A DNA stretch of 60,000 nucleotides from Symsagittifera roscoffensis (taxonomy: Eukaryota > Xenacoelomorpha > Acoela > Convolutidae). Made by a program: the position numbers and the translations under genes. Location: assembly GCF_963678635.1 (NCBI RefSeq), contig NC_087069.1, positions 29,306,776 through 29,366,775 of the forward strand. The letters run 5' to 3'. Shown here piece by piece: positions 38,819-49,394 of the stretch. Under the pieces are notes generated by a model. The model searched no databases and was not told the origin of the DNA. It was given only the letters and a program-made list of their open reading frames with translations. Position 1 is the first letter of the stretch. Every line of letters starts with the position of its first letter.

Positions 38819-39913
38819 GTGGTTGCAAAAAATGAGAAAGAGGAAAAAACCTCAAACCGGTTTTTATTAATCTGGTACACAAATATAGACACATTAACTC
38901 AGGACAAACTGCACGAAATTACGTGGAGAATGAATCAAGAAAAATGCAAGCCTGATGTCATCGCTCTAGTGGAAGGCAAACCGAAAAATTTTCGCGCAGA
39001 ATGGAATCCAGTATGGCATAAAAACCAATACTATATTATAGAATCAATAAATATGAACCCATCTGATCAAGGACGTGGATTTTTAGTTCAAAATAATGAA
39101 AACATTGACTACTCATTGAACACAAATAATTCTTCTTTCTGTGAAAACTTGTTTTTAAAAATTAAAATTGGCAGGAACATCATCATCCTTGGTGTATTGT
39201 ACAGAAGTCCACACTCAACTGAAGAAAATAACCACCAATTAAAAAATTTGATCGCCAATTTGAACGAAACACAGTCAAATGACTCAATACTAATAGTGAG
39301 AGACACAAATCTACCACAGATAGATTGGGAGGCCATGAGTACATTAAAAGATGAAAATAGCACTGAGTTTAACTTTATAGAGGCAATAAAATACGCACTA
39401 CTAACACAACATATCAAAGAGCCTACAAGGCTAACTGGCAGAGACAAGGCATCACTGCTTGATGTTGTCATGTCAGATATAGTCCTAGAAGATCTAGACA
39501 TCACGTTAGAGGCGCCAATCGGAAAAAGTGACCACGTCCTTGTCAAGATAGATGTGCCAGTAAACAAGATTAAATCGAAATGTAAAAACCGGAGAAACTA
39601 TGAAAAGGGAGACTACCACGGGATGAGAAACCATCTAGCTGACCCAACGGTTCAGTTGAATACATGGGAAAAACAGAAAAACTGCATGAAAGAATTAGTC
39701 GAAAAATTCGTGCCCTTAATTAAGATACGCAACAGTGGCAACCAAATGCCGCTAGCAAGGGCGGTGTGCATGAAGATAAAAGAAAAAAAAGCCTGGAAAA
39801 CTTTTAAAATTTATCAAACAGCCGAAAACTTAACCAAACATAAAATCAAACAAAATGAAAATAGATCTGCAACACAATCGGAGGCACTCACACGTGAAAA
39901 AGAAATATCATGA
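38819..39913 (+). CDS. LINE ORF2, AP-endonuclease part
   Basis: A 364-codon frame. The exonuclease-endonuclease-phosphatase motifs are WYTNIDTL (Asn), VIALVEGKP (Glu), GVLYRSPHS and SDHVLVKID (Asp-His). The usual GDFN box reads RDTNLPQID, so its Gly and Phe are changed. The fold would nick target DNA to prime reverse transcription. A TGA at 39911-39913 separates it from the RT that follows in a different frame. Confidence 0.85.
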   Translation: MVAKNEKEEKTSNRFLLIWYTNIDTLTQDKLHEITWRMNQEKCKPDVIALVEGKPKNFRAEWNPVWHKNQYYIIESINMNPSDQGRGFLVQNNENIDYSLNTNNSSFCENLFLKIKIGRNIIILGVLYRSPHSTEENNHQLKNLIANLNETQSNDSILIVRDTNLPQIDWEAMSTLKDENSTEFNFIEAIKYALLTQHIKEPTRLTGRDKASLLDVVMSDIVLEDLDITLEAPIGKSDHVLVKIDVPVNKIKSKCKNRRNYEKGDYHGMRNHLADPTVQLNTWEKQKNCMKELVEKFVPLIKIRNSGNQMPLARAVCMKIKEKKAWKTFKIYQTAENLTKHKIKQNENRSATQSEALTREKEIS

Positions 39914-39919
39914 GAAGTT

Positions 39920-40695
39920 AAAATTAATCCAAAAAAGTTCTGGAGTTACGTGCGCCAAAAACCTACCATACAAAAATCAATCCCAGTTTTAATAAAACCA
40001 AATGGTTCGCTAACTGACACAGACGACGAAAAGGCAGAAAAGCTCTCAAACTTCTTTGCATCGGTTTTCACTGACGAACCACCGGGTAACTGGGAGATCA
40101 GCCCTCCACCAACCGCCAGCATTGATGACAACCTGGAGCTTACAATGAATGACATCCGAGAAGAACTAAATCGGTTCGACACTTCAAAGTCGCCTGAACC
40201 AGATGGAATTCATCATAGCGTCCTATTTGAATTACGAGAATTCATCTTAAAACCACTTTTGATTATTTTTCAAACGTCTTGGGAGACAAGCACAATACCC
40301 GAAGACTGGAAGTTAGCTAACATTTCTGCAATATTCAAAAAAGGTAAAAAATCTATGATAGATAATTATAGACTAATCAGTTTAACATCAATATGTTGCT
40401 AGTTGTTCGAAAATTTGTTCGAAAGCATTTAAAGGATCATTTCTATGAAAAACGGCTATTAGCAAATGCACAATACTGTTTTCGATCTGAACGTTCACTG
40501 AACTTACAACTCCTAAAAGTATTTGATGACTTCACCAGGGCAATAGACACATGAAAATGTCAACGTGATATACTTGGACTTCAAGAAAGCCTTCGATTCG
40601 GTACCACACAAAAGATTGTTCGGAGTTCTTAGACAATATGGAGCAACTGGATGAAACTTGAACTGGATAAGAGACCTTCTTCCGGGACGACAACA
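39920..40695 (+). pseudogene. LINE reverse transcriptase, first half
   Basis: LSNFFASVFTDEPPGNW, LNRFDTSKSPEPDGIHHSVL, DWKLANISAIFKKGKKS and YRLISLTSICC are the classic fingers of a non-LTR RT. After frame changes the motif A stretch VIYLDFKKAFDSVPHKRLF can be read at about 40567-40620. It breaks at WIRDLLPGRQQ where the Penelope-like element begins. Confidence 0.85.
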
Positions 40696-40713
40696 GATGA
40701 GTACATTGAATTT

Positions 40714-40928
40714 ACATCAATTTACAAATTTTCTTTACATTAATTTACATACACTTTGGTTCTAAACCATCATGTTAAAAAATTAGCCAACCACAGTTGA
40801 CCTCTAAATTACTATTAAGATTAAAATAATTAATTAATTTTTTTTAAAATAATTTCTCTGGAAGTTTCTGAGTCATAGTTTCGATTTAGACATGCACGTT
40901 TTAAATAAAAAACCAAAAATGTTTTAGG
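40714..40928. repeat. Left terminal inverted repeat of the Penelope-like element
   Basis: Reverse complement of 42890-43105 with indels. Long identical blocks include CTAAACCATCATGTTAAAAA, CAGTTGACCTCTAAATTACT and GGAAGTTTCTGAGTCATA. Confidence 0.88.
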
Positions 40929-41340
40929 ACTAAGTTTTCAGTGTAAGGCAAACCCTAAGAGACAAAGCCGTTGAAAAAACGAGGAAATATCTCAACGATA
41001 ACGGGTTGCTGGCTGTGCCTTTTGATAAGGGGGTTGATTTTTGGATAATGAGGAAACAAATGTATGAATCAAAGCTGGAATCCTTGTTGCAATCTGCTCA
41101 GTTTGTGAAAAAAAAGATGCAACCACTGATAAGGTTATACTGAAAGTTGAGAAGGAACTTAACAAAGAATTACTGGCCATGAACAAAAGAGACGAGATAA
41201 GTGATCAGTTATATTCTAAGATGAGGTCAACAGGGGGGCAATTCGCCCGTTTGTACAGTTTAGCTAAGGTACACTAGGCTGAGACACCCCCACGACCAGT
41301 ACTATCACTTCTAGGCAGCTCGTACGAGAATCTGAACAAA

Positions 41341-42051
41341 ATGCTTCCAAAGTTTTTTGACAACATCGATGGAGTCAATATAGAAGCCAATACTAAAGAT
41401 GCCAGAGAAACAATTGAAAACATTGCTCTAGATCCGGATGAAACCATAATATCTCTTGATGTGAAAAGTTTGTACAACAACGTTCCCCTGAAGGAGGCAA
41501 TTGAAATTGCTTTACAGAAGCTGTACAGCCAAGATTCTCCTCCTGAAATTCAAAGAGCAACCATGAAAAGGCTTTTGAAAATGGCGGTCAGCAAAGTATA
41601 TTTCAAGTGTAATGGTTCATGGTATGTACAAGTTGATGGTTTAGCAATGGGTGCGTGTCTCGATGTAATTCTGGCAAACTTATGGCCGAAAGAGTACGAG
41701 TTTGCTCTAAGACAAGAAATACCGGTCGGAACGGAGATACAGCGAATTAATGACAAAAACGGCTTGTGCCCATGTTGCAGCAGGAAAGTCACATATAGAT
41801 CAAAGGGGGTTGAATGCGAGAGTTGCCGAAACTGGTATCATCTAAAATGCGGAAAAATATCCGATGACGTATACGCATCAATAACCGAGATAATCTGGTA
41901 CTGTGAAAGCTGCTGCCGAGCTAAGAACAAGGAGAAGGATACTCCCCAGGTGAAATTGTTCCTCAGGTATGTGGATGACCTTGTTAGAACAGTCAGAGGG
42001 GATCCGAGTTGTCTTCTCGATGCCGCCATCCAAATCTGCAGTTCACTCTAG
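41341..42051 (+). pseudogene. Penelope-like RT with an inserted PHD finger
   Basis: Reads LGSSYENLNKMLPKF (upstream frame onward), IISLDVKSLYNNVPL (motif A, Asp40) and WYVQVDGLAMGACLDVILANL (motif B). Then a PHD finger occupies residues 143-191 (Cys143, 146, 159, 162, His167, Cys170, Trp186, Cys188, Cys191), directly before RYVDDLVRT (motif C, Asp212-Asp213). All eight PHD ligands are present. Coding continues upstream to about 41140, past a TAG at 41275. This frame ends at 42051 after a frame change near 42025. Confidence 0.88.
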
Positions 42052-42980
42052 AGAAAACTAATTCTGAGGGGAATATGCCGTTCCCGGATTTGAACATAAA
42101 TGTATTGCAGGGTAGGCGTGTAACTTGCAGTTGGTATCAAAAAACAACAAATACAGGGACTATACTGAACAATAGAAGCTGCGCCCCAACTCAGTATAAG
42201 CGTAGTGTTATCCAAGGCACTGTACACAGGGTTTTTAGGAGTACATCTAGCTGGGAGCAATTTGATAAGGCTATGGAAACTAATAGTGCGCAATGGCTGA
42301 CAAATCAGTACCCTAAAATCTTGTCCGCAAAGGTGGCTTCAGACGCTTTGTGCAAGATCATCGAGGGTAAGGGCAAGCCCCTGGACAGTGGTAGGTGTTT
42401 GTCAATTCAATCACGAAAGGTTGTGAAGCCCCCAATGCGGATGGTACAATATAGAGATAACCAGAACCAGTATTTTGCTAACAGCTTGCGAAAATTAACT
42501 AATGTTCAAGTGTTTTTCACCACAAGAAAACTAGAATCATGTTTACCATCACTGAAGTCAGCATTTTCTAATGACCTCAAGTCAAGAGTGGTTTATAAAC
42601 TGTTTTGTAGTGGATGCACTTCCAACTATGTCGGAAAAACTGTCCTAACTTTGACTACTAGAATTGAGGAACATAAGAAAGGAGACTCACCGGTAGGCCT
42701 CCACCTTCAGCATTGCCAACTTGAGGGAAAGAGCGCAGATCTTAGTTGGGAAATAATAGAACGGTCAAACCACCAAACAAAATTGTTAATACTAGAGGCA
42801 ATACATATCAGGAAAAAGAAACCGGGCTTGAACACGCGCGATGAGTTTAGGAACAGGAAGTTAACACTGAAAATTTACTCCCAAAATTTTTTTGGTTTTT
42901 TTAAATGTACATGTTTAAATCAAAATTATGACTCAGAAACTTCCAGACAAAATAATTTTAAAATGTTTTGTCAATTTTAG
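42020..42980 (+). pseudogene. Penelope-like RT thumb and GIY-YIG endonuclease
   Basis: Resumes with HPNLQFTLEKTN and FPDLNINV of the RT C-terminal side. The nuclease domain starts at VVY (residues 194-196 of the frame opening at 42009), with YVGKT ten residues later, then RIEEHKKGD, a late EAIHIRKKKPGLN with the catalytic Glu and a conserved Asn, and DEFRNRKLTLKI. A Cys pair (CSGC) sits between the two halves of the GIY-YIG motif. The enzyme would make the target nick for integration. Confidence 0.88.
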
Positions 42981-43105
42981 AGGTTAAAAGTAATTTAATC
43001 TTAATAGTAATTTAGAGGTCAACTGTGATTGGCTAAGTTTTTAACATGATGGTTTAGAAACAAATTGTATGTGATTTATTCTTAATAACATTTGTAAATT
43101 GATGT
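42890..43105. repeat. Right terminal inverted repeat of the Penelope-like element
   Basis: Reverse complement of 40714-40928. A further ~100 bp tail (43106-43204) follows only on this side. Confidence 0.88.
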
Positions 43106-43204
43106 TTTATCGTCATTTAGATAGGTTTATTTAAAAATCCTGACGATGTACATAGTTGCGACAACGTTTGAAATTTACTCTTTTGGTAAAAATTTCCTTA
43201 ACGA

Positions 43205-44118
43205 TTCAAGATCCTCATGGCAGCGAGTAAAAATTGGGATACCCTAGGGTTCAGTACTCGGCCCAGTACTTTTTTTATTATACATCAACACAATTCCGGA
43301 CAAAATAGCGTCAAAAATATTTCTATTTGCAGACGATGCAAATTTATACCTTCGGATTGAAAACAAATCGGATGTAACACGCATACATGAAGATTTACAG
43401 TCACTAGAAACTTGGTCAGGCCAAAGTTTTTGTCTTTTAATATCGACAAATGTGTTCACATGACAATAGGAACCAAAAAATTGGATATGGAGTGGAGCTA
43501 TAAAATCAATGGCAAAAACATTAAAGAAGTGCAACTCAAAAAAGACCTGGGTAACTGGCTTGACAAGAAACTGACATTCGAAACACACATCATTAAAAAA
43601 GCATAGGGCAAACGGCAAGATAGCAGTAATAAAGAAAAGCTTATCTAAAGTCACAAAACAAGCATTTTTAAACATCTACAATTGCCTGATACGGCCACAC
43701 CTTGAATTTGCGAACTTAATCTGGCACCCAAGGTTGTTCAAGCATCAAAAGATTTTGGAAAACGTACAAAGAAGAGCGACGCGTCTAGTTAGTGGTATAA
43801 AAAATTCTATCCTATTACGAACGCCTTAAAAAACTGAATATATCATCGCTGGAATACAGAAAGAAAAGAGGGACAATGATATAAATGTATAAAGTCTGCT
43901 ATGGTTTTTATGATAGGAATGCCACTGCGAGACTATTTGAGCGGAATGATAGGAATTCTAGAGGTAACGCATGTAAAGTTGTTGTACGTAAAGCAAATCT
44001 AGAAATGCGAAAAAAATTCTTCACAATAAGATCACTTCTCGACTGGAACAATCTGCCAAAGGAAGAAGTGCAAAGCAAGACCATCGACGAATTCATGGGG
44101 AAACTGGACAAAAATTGA
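43205..44118 (+). pseudogene. LINE reverse transcriptase, second half
   Basis: SVLGPVLFLLYIN and the catalytic FADDANLYL (FADD at 43326-43337) continue the RT interrupted at 40700. Later blocks are WSYKINGKNIKEVQLKKDLG, RPHLEFANLIWHP, YERLKKLNISSLEYR and KKFFTIRSLLDWNNLP, the C-terminal landmarks of this LINE class. Frame changes lie near 43430, 43605 and 43810. Confidence 0.85.
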
Positions 44119-44393
44119 AAAGCGATTGGAATAGAAAAGTACGAATTCGAACGGAGATAGCAAAAAAACATTTGAAATGACCACAATAGGCACTGCCTAA
44201 TGGTAAAAAAAAATTGACTCGACTTGACATGAGAGAAAGAACGCTAAAACGAGCTCGCCAGCACCTTTTATCTCAATATCTCATTAAATGCAAGTTCGGA
44301 CGAACAAGTTACAGAAGCCAGGCGTTCAGTACATTCCAATGATTTTGACAGTCGTGGAAATAACTTATGAACAGCAAAAACTATTCCGAGCAG

Positions 44394-44719
44394 ATGAAAA
44401 TCGGTCAAATTGTGTCTGTTAAGTGTGATGGAGGAATGATCACTGGCCGAATTCTGAGTGGCGGTGGAAAGATGCCTGAGTAGGAGCGAAAGATGCCTTG
44501 AGCGAAATCTTTGGTTTGGAGCATGTGGATGGAACCTATGATGATGCGCTTAAACGGTGGTTTGACATTGGAAAAATTGAAATGGCTCCGGAAAATGAAA
44601 TCCAAAAAAATTGGACGGAGCCAATTTTTGACAGCGAAATTGCAGACTTGGTTTTACGACTCGAACCAACGGACGTAAAAATGTTCAACGCGTTCCAAGA
44701 TAGATTTGGCTCCCTGTGA
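44394..44719 (+). pseudogene. Unrecognised broken coding fragment
   Basis: MKIGQIVSVKCDGGMITGRI opens at 44394 and stops at a TAG after GGGKMPE. The reading then continues in another frame as DALSEIFGLEHVDGTYDDAL, KRWFDIGKIEMAPENEIQKN and FNAFQDRFGSL to 44719. The acidic, well-formed character suggests former coding sequence, but I know no family for it. The start resembles a small beta-barrel (SH3/Tudor-like) segment only loosely. Confidence 0.35.
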
Positions 44720-44773
44720 CATTCGACCAGAATATGAAAAATGCAATCTCTGCAGAATTCGGAATTTTAGCAG

Positions 44774-47700
44774 TAAGCCTTCCGGATTGGTGGTTTTTAG
44801 GAACTAAAGGCGTTATTGGAACGTTTAGCCAAAAGGTGAGGGCTGGAATATTCTAGTATTTTAAAATTTCAAAAATTCGAATGATGACGTCACATTTCTG
44901 AGAAATGCTGAAACGGCCATTTTAACGAAAATTGAGAGAAAAAACAGAACAACAACATTAGTTGCGCTAACGAGAACAACTTCATCGAAATTGAAGAAAT
45001 CGAAATTGAAGAAGACGACAACGAATTGCAGAGAACGTTCTGGGTTGCAACTATTGTGCTGCTACAATAGTTGCAAGGCCGTTGCGAGCAACGGTGAAGG
45101 GTGGAGACCAGCCTTCCGTGTTATCGTGAAATCGAAGTTAAGGAGCTTGATTCACCGGATTCAAGAATTCGGAAGGGTCTCGGGACTGAAACTTTTAACC
45201 TGTTATATAAACTTTTAGCATCCTGTCATGTCTTGACTTGACTTTAATTGATATTTGGATTAGTTTTGACAAGGATGAGGTGCTAAGAGTTGGGGGGAAA
45301 GGGTTGATCCATCTTCGATGGAGATGATGATTTTTATCTACTGAACAAAAACAATAGTAATATAATAAGTAGTAGCCCTGTTTTTAGGAGTGACCTCGTG
45401 GTCTGGGGATACTGAGACCCAGCCATGAGCTCACTATTTTTGCATGTAATTCAGTTAATTTGAGCGTTCTGGTCGAAGCCGGAGAACAGTAACGTTTTTG
45501 TCGACCCGATGTTGGAAAAGACCACCGAAAAGTACTGGCTTGGTAGAGACGGTGAAAAACATGCAAAGCTCTGTTTAGACGCTGGCCAGTCGTCTTAAGA
45601 CTTAGTTTTGTTATCCGTCGATATGTATCTTCCGGGCGAATGTTACATGTATGTTTTTATGGCGCTCCTGGGTGTTATTCTTTTTTAACATCATGACCGG
45701 CAGAACCGTTAACGAGCACTCCGCGCCGAGCGGATGCTCACATTAACGCCCTTAATAGGCCTAAACCGCCGGGGCGGAAGGGTAGTTCGGAACGCGGAAG
45801 CCTTCCGGATTACCGGGAATAGTTTTTTAACCAAGTTAAGACCGAAAATTCACGAACCAGGAAGGGTGGGGGGAATCGCGAACCCCTCATCCCCTGAGTG
45901 GTTTGTGACCAAAAACACTTAAAGATATAAGTAAAACCAAACAAAAAGTAGTATAGTACCCAAGAAAAACAAAAAACATAAAAAAATAACCGAAAAAACC
46001 AAAAACAGTAAAAAAAAAAAGTAAAAAATCAGTAGAAATCATCCCCCCAGACAAGATGTGATCCAACCCCCCCGTTTGTTGTTGATAGATATATTGTTGT
46101 TACAGGCATTTATATCAGTCAGGATCGTTACGATCAGTTTTGTAGCCCGTTTGTGAGGCTTGTACTGTAGGGTTATTTGAGCATTTAAGCACGTTAATGA
46201 TAAATTGCGCTCAATCCGGAAGGGTCAGCTGATTTGCGCTCAATTCGGAAGGGTCTTGGGTGAAGACCGATCCGGCAAGCAGTACAAGGATCAACAAGAA
46301 GGGGCTCAACGACAACAACAATCGACTGTTGGGTATCGTTAACAAGTTTTGTATCCCTTTTGGTACAAAAAGTAAGATAGTAATCTGTGGGGGGCTCGAC
46401 AGTGCTGCACTGTAGTGACCCTTCACCGAACTGCGAATATCCGAGTTAAGCACCTTAATTCGGATAATAAACAAACCCGGAGGGGTATAGTATTACTAAT
46501 ATTATTACTTATATAGCCTATATTAATAGTCTTATATCGTTTTTCAGTAAGAAACAACGAAAACAGACCGGTTTTTAGGGTCAAAATAGCGATATTTTGA
46601 TCCCCCACAAGTCGCGATTTTTGAGATATCGATATTTTTTGAAACGGAAAAAAGCGCTAAGTTAGTGTGTTACATCGTAACTGCACTACTGTAATAAGTA
46701 GAACCGGTTAACTTTAGTTCGGAAGTGGTTGGAACTAGTTTGGTACCAAAAACCAAATTTTCCCATTTTTTGATAGTAAGAAACACTATAAAATCAGAAA
46801 ATTTTTTGAAATCTTTGAGTTAGGACAGTAAAAATAGTTGTTCGGACAACGTCCACTAGTGAATCTACGAGTTTTAAAACCCGCTACCCGAAAGCCTTCC
46901 GGGTTGCAGAGAAATCGAACATAACGTGTTTGATTTGGTGGATTCATCAATCCGGAGGGGTCCAGGTAGCATAGTTTTTCGCAAATTTTTTCTACAAAAG
47001 CGTTTTAGATCGGGTCTTTTGCATTGAGCTAGAAGAGTATAGGCCTTCTGAGCTCGGATCAATAATTTTTAGGTCGAAAGGAACAGAATTGCGGAAAAAG
47101 TTAGGTAGAATCTATAAGTGAGAAATTTTTTGAGTTTGCAAGAAAGACGTTTTGGCTAATAACTTTTCGACAACTGGACAGATCCGGTCAATCTTGGTAC
47201 CATTAGATCAGAAATTAGCTGAACTTACTAGTAGGAAAGAGAATTACTCGAGAAAGCGAGCGAGAAAATTTTTTGAGATTGTTTTTAGCAAATTACACAA
47301 ATCCGGAGGGGTACACCCTTCACGTTTTATAAATTTTTCTGAAAAACCCTTAGACCCCTACCAAAAGGTAATAGCGGTTGAATAAAGTAACTTTAGGCCA
47401 TTCTAGACCAAAAGGGAGGGCTAAAGGCACAGCAAAAGCTTAATCGAGCCGAAGTTAGGCCAGCGATAAGACCCTTCACCGTTAGCGTGAATTGTCAAAT
47501 AAGAGGCTTAACTTCAATCAGGAAGGGTCTAGGAAGGTAGTAAATACCCTTCCCAGTTAATTGAAAGAGCATAATTGCATCGGAGAACGTATCCGGAGGG
47601 GTATAGGTTGAAAAAGAAGGAAATCTCAGAAAAGCCACTTTTACAAAACCGGAGGGCTCCCAATCCGGAGGGGTCAAAGTTTTTTCAAGTTAGGAGGGGT

Positions 47701-47849
47701 CCGAATCCGGAGGGGTCTTATAGTTGCTAATTCGGAGGGGTCCAAATCCGGAGGGGTCTTATATTAACCAACTCAGAGGGGTCCCAATCCGGAGGGGTCT
47801 AGATTTTGTTAGTCCGGAAGGGTCCTATTTGTGCCAATCCGGAGGGGTA
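44774..47849. repeat. Dispersed CGGAGGGGT-type word array in the leader of the large Ty3 element
   Basis: About twenty plus-strand copies of AATCCGGAGGGGTC or close variants (for example 45168, 46213, 46242, 46474, 46949, 47300, 47516, 47590) and several reverse-orientation copies (AGCCTTCCGGATT near 44776 and 45797, AGCCTTCCGGGTT near 46889). No long reading frame accompanies them. They could be protein binding sites or RNA-structure elements of an LTR or leader. Confidence 0.75.
47647..47849 (+). repeat. Dense cluster of the CGGAGGGGT word, ~41-bp period
   Basis: Copies start at about 47647, 47662, 47690, 47704, 47729, 47745, 47770, 47786, 47811 and 47836. They come mostly in pairs ~15 bp apart, repeating every 41-42 bp, so this part is a degenerate tandem repeat. 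Confidence 0.85.
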
Positions 47850-48297
47850 TTATTTTATTAAGGACTTAGGTAAACGAAAAGAAGACTAAAAAGCGAGAGG
47901 TATTAGGTTATTAATACACAGGCTAGGTATCAGTGACTGCACTGGTAACTTGCCTTTCAAAAAGAACCAGACTAATACAAAACAGGTCTGAACTCGGATA
48001 TTCGCGACACTAAGTCTAAATTAAAAAGAGCGTGACTCATTGGTGTGGATTGAAACATAATACGTTTTTGGGAAAAGTGACTGCCCTGAGGATTTTAGAA
48101 GGTCTAGCTCGGGCAGTCCGAAGGCAGATAGGTAACACAGTACTCGGTGGGTGCAATAGACGCCCACTTGAGAAAATTACTGCCTTCAAAGTTTTGTCTG
48201 TTTGGTGCAGCACCAAGCAGGGAAAGCTTTTTCTTTAAAAGACAGGTTCGACTATTGTACTGCGACCGACTAAGAGTACAATACACATACGTTTTTT

Positions 48298-48305
48298 TAT
48301 ATATA
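48298..48305 (+). promoter_or_regulatory. Candidate TATA box of the large Ty3 element
   Basis: TATATATA about 320 bp upstream of the first Gag ATG, following the word array. Its position fits a promoter at the end of a U3 region. No start-site evidence. Confidence 0.35.
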
Positions 48306-48616
48306 CATTCATATTGTGTCAATATATTTTTGTTTTTGATTTTAAATCAACGTAAACTGTGCTTGATTGGGTAGTGAACACACTATCTTTTAAATTGACT
48401 GATAACATCATATTGTGCTAGTTTCCAGATCTTTGGACCGGTAATCGGTTAGTGTGAATAAATTTTATACAAATTGAGCTCTAATAACATACAGGGATTC
48501 GTGGTCACTATTGAATAGAGTCTGGTGAAATTTATTGTGTTGTGTCATTATTATTGTTAACAAAACTATAAGGCTTTGAGTTAAGAGTTTAGGCATTAGA
48601 AAGTGACAAGTAGAGA

Positions 48617-49147
48617 ATGAGTCTAGACAAGTCAAGGATACCAAAACGAGGTAATAGCTCTAGGAAATTCATACCTGAAAAGCAAAGAAAAACGATGACC
48701 GATCCTTTTGTGGATTGGATCAAGCGATCCCGGTCCGATAAAGAGGAGACGGTTTCAGGCAGAATGGTTGAAACGAGAAGTCAGAAGACCTCAGAAGGGC
48801 GACGAGAACTGTTAGAAGTGGAGGTCAATACGGACCATACCATGAACGACGACCAGGGAGTAAATGGACTGGAAGGGAGAGGCGGAAGGCTGGCGAGTGA
48901 ATCTACTCCGGTAGAACAAGGCCACGATTTTGCCACTTCCACCGGGACATTGGATCGGGAAGAGATGTCGGAACTGTCCGACATCTCAACTGAAGTAGCG
49001 ACAAATAGAAGATCTCCGACAGACAACACTATGATGGCAAGCGGAACTGGGAAGCAAACAACGTCGTCATCGTTCTCAGAGGATGAAGAACACCTTGGGA
49101 AACTTCTTTCCCTTCAGCATGGGAGGAGGAGCAGAAAACGATGGTGA
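48617..49147 (+). CDS. Large Ty3 element, Gag N-terminal frame A
   Basis: 176 codons from an ATG in the leader (MSLDKSRIPKRGNSSRKF). Basic N-terminus, then acidic Ser/Glu-rich sequence. No known domain. It overlaps by 65 bp with frame B, which continues the same kind of acidic sequence. The true product may switch frame in the overlap, or a one-base indel separates them. Confidence 0.6.
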   Translation: MSLDKSRIPKRGNSSRKFIPEKQRKTMTDPFVDWIKRSRSDKEETVSGRMVETRSQKTSEGRRELLEVEVNTDHTMNDDQGVNGLEGRGGRLASESTPVEQGHDFATSTGTLDREEMSELSDISTEVATNRRSPTDNTMMASGTGKQTTSSSFSEDEEHLGKLLSLQHGRRSRKRW

Positions 49148-49394
49148 GTCCCAGGAGGATGGGGAAGATGAGGAAGAGCAAGGGGACTTTGGATCTCAAG
49201 TCAGCCTCAATAGCTCGATCCAGGAGAGTGAGGCACACGTCGGAAGAGAGACTGGAACCATGGACAAATTTGGTGTAGTGACAACGATAAGCAAGGAGGC
49301 AAACACACCGGGCCAGTCAAAGGACTTCGCGATTAGGACAAGTTCGGAGCCACACCTGAAGACAGTAGAACCAGAGGGCTCGGCAATGCGTTAA
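49083..49394 (+). CDS. Large Ty3 element, Gag N-terminal frame B
   Basis: Acidic stretch (ENDGESQEDGEDEEEQGDFG) followed by GSQVSLNSSIQESEAHVG, ending in TAA. Its stop and the ATG of the next frame overlap as TAATG (49392-49396), an arrangement used for termination-reinitiation in some retroelements. It probably continues frame A. Confidence 0.5.
   Translation: MKNTLGNFFPFSMGGGAENDGESQEDGEDEEEQGDFGSQVSLNSSIQESEAHVGRETGTMDKFGVVTTISKEANTPGQSKDFAIRTSSEPHLKTVEPEGSAMR

Larger units (their letters stand above)
40700..43204 (+). mobile_element. Penelope-like element inserted into the LINE
   Basis: Encodes the Penelope-type RT and a GIY-YIG endonuclease, flanked by ~215-bp inverted repeats (40714-40928 and 42890-43105), as many Penelope-like elements have inverted terminal copies. 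LINE coding sequence stops at about 40700 and resumes at about 43205. No clear target duplication was found. An in-frame TAG at 41275-41277 and a frame change near 42025 make it inactive. Confidence 0.88.
37740..44190 (+). mobile_element. LINE with PHD-finger ORF1, split by a Penelope-like element
   Basis: Parts in order are 5' boxes, ORF1 (PHD-like finger, RNA-binding-like region), endonuclease and RT, broken at about 40700 and resuming at about 43205 with the RT motif IGIP-GSVLGPVLF, then FADD and the C-terminal region to ~44118. The 3' end is a short A-rich tract and TGAC/TCGAC repeats near 44215. Several stops and frame changes. Confidence 0.85.
45200..48610. other. Long non-coding leader or LTR of the large Ty3 element
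   Basis: 3.4 kb with no long frame, sharing the CGGAAGGGT words throughout and lying directly upstream of the Gag frame. It may be a long 5' LTR plus leader. The 3' LTR lies outside the window, so the boundaries and primer-binding site cannot be fixed. Confidence 0.5.

Noticed and set aside
47647-47849. CRISPR-like array
   Set aside because: The repeats are short, degenerate and paired with no uniform spacers; the setting is animal DNA within a retroelement leader.
48450-48610. Primer-binding site and LTR end of the large Ty3 element
   Set aside because: Several TGG words exist (for example near 48500 and 48525), but none follows a clear TG...CA LTR end, and the 3' LTR is not in the window for comparison.
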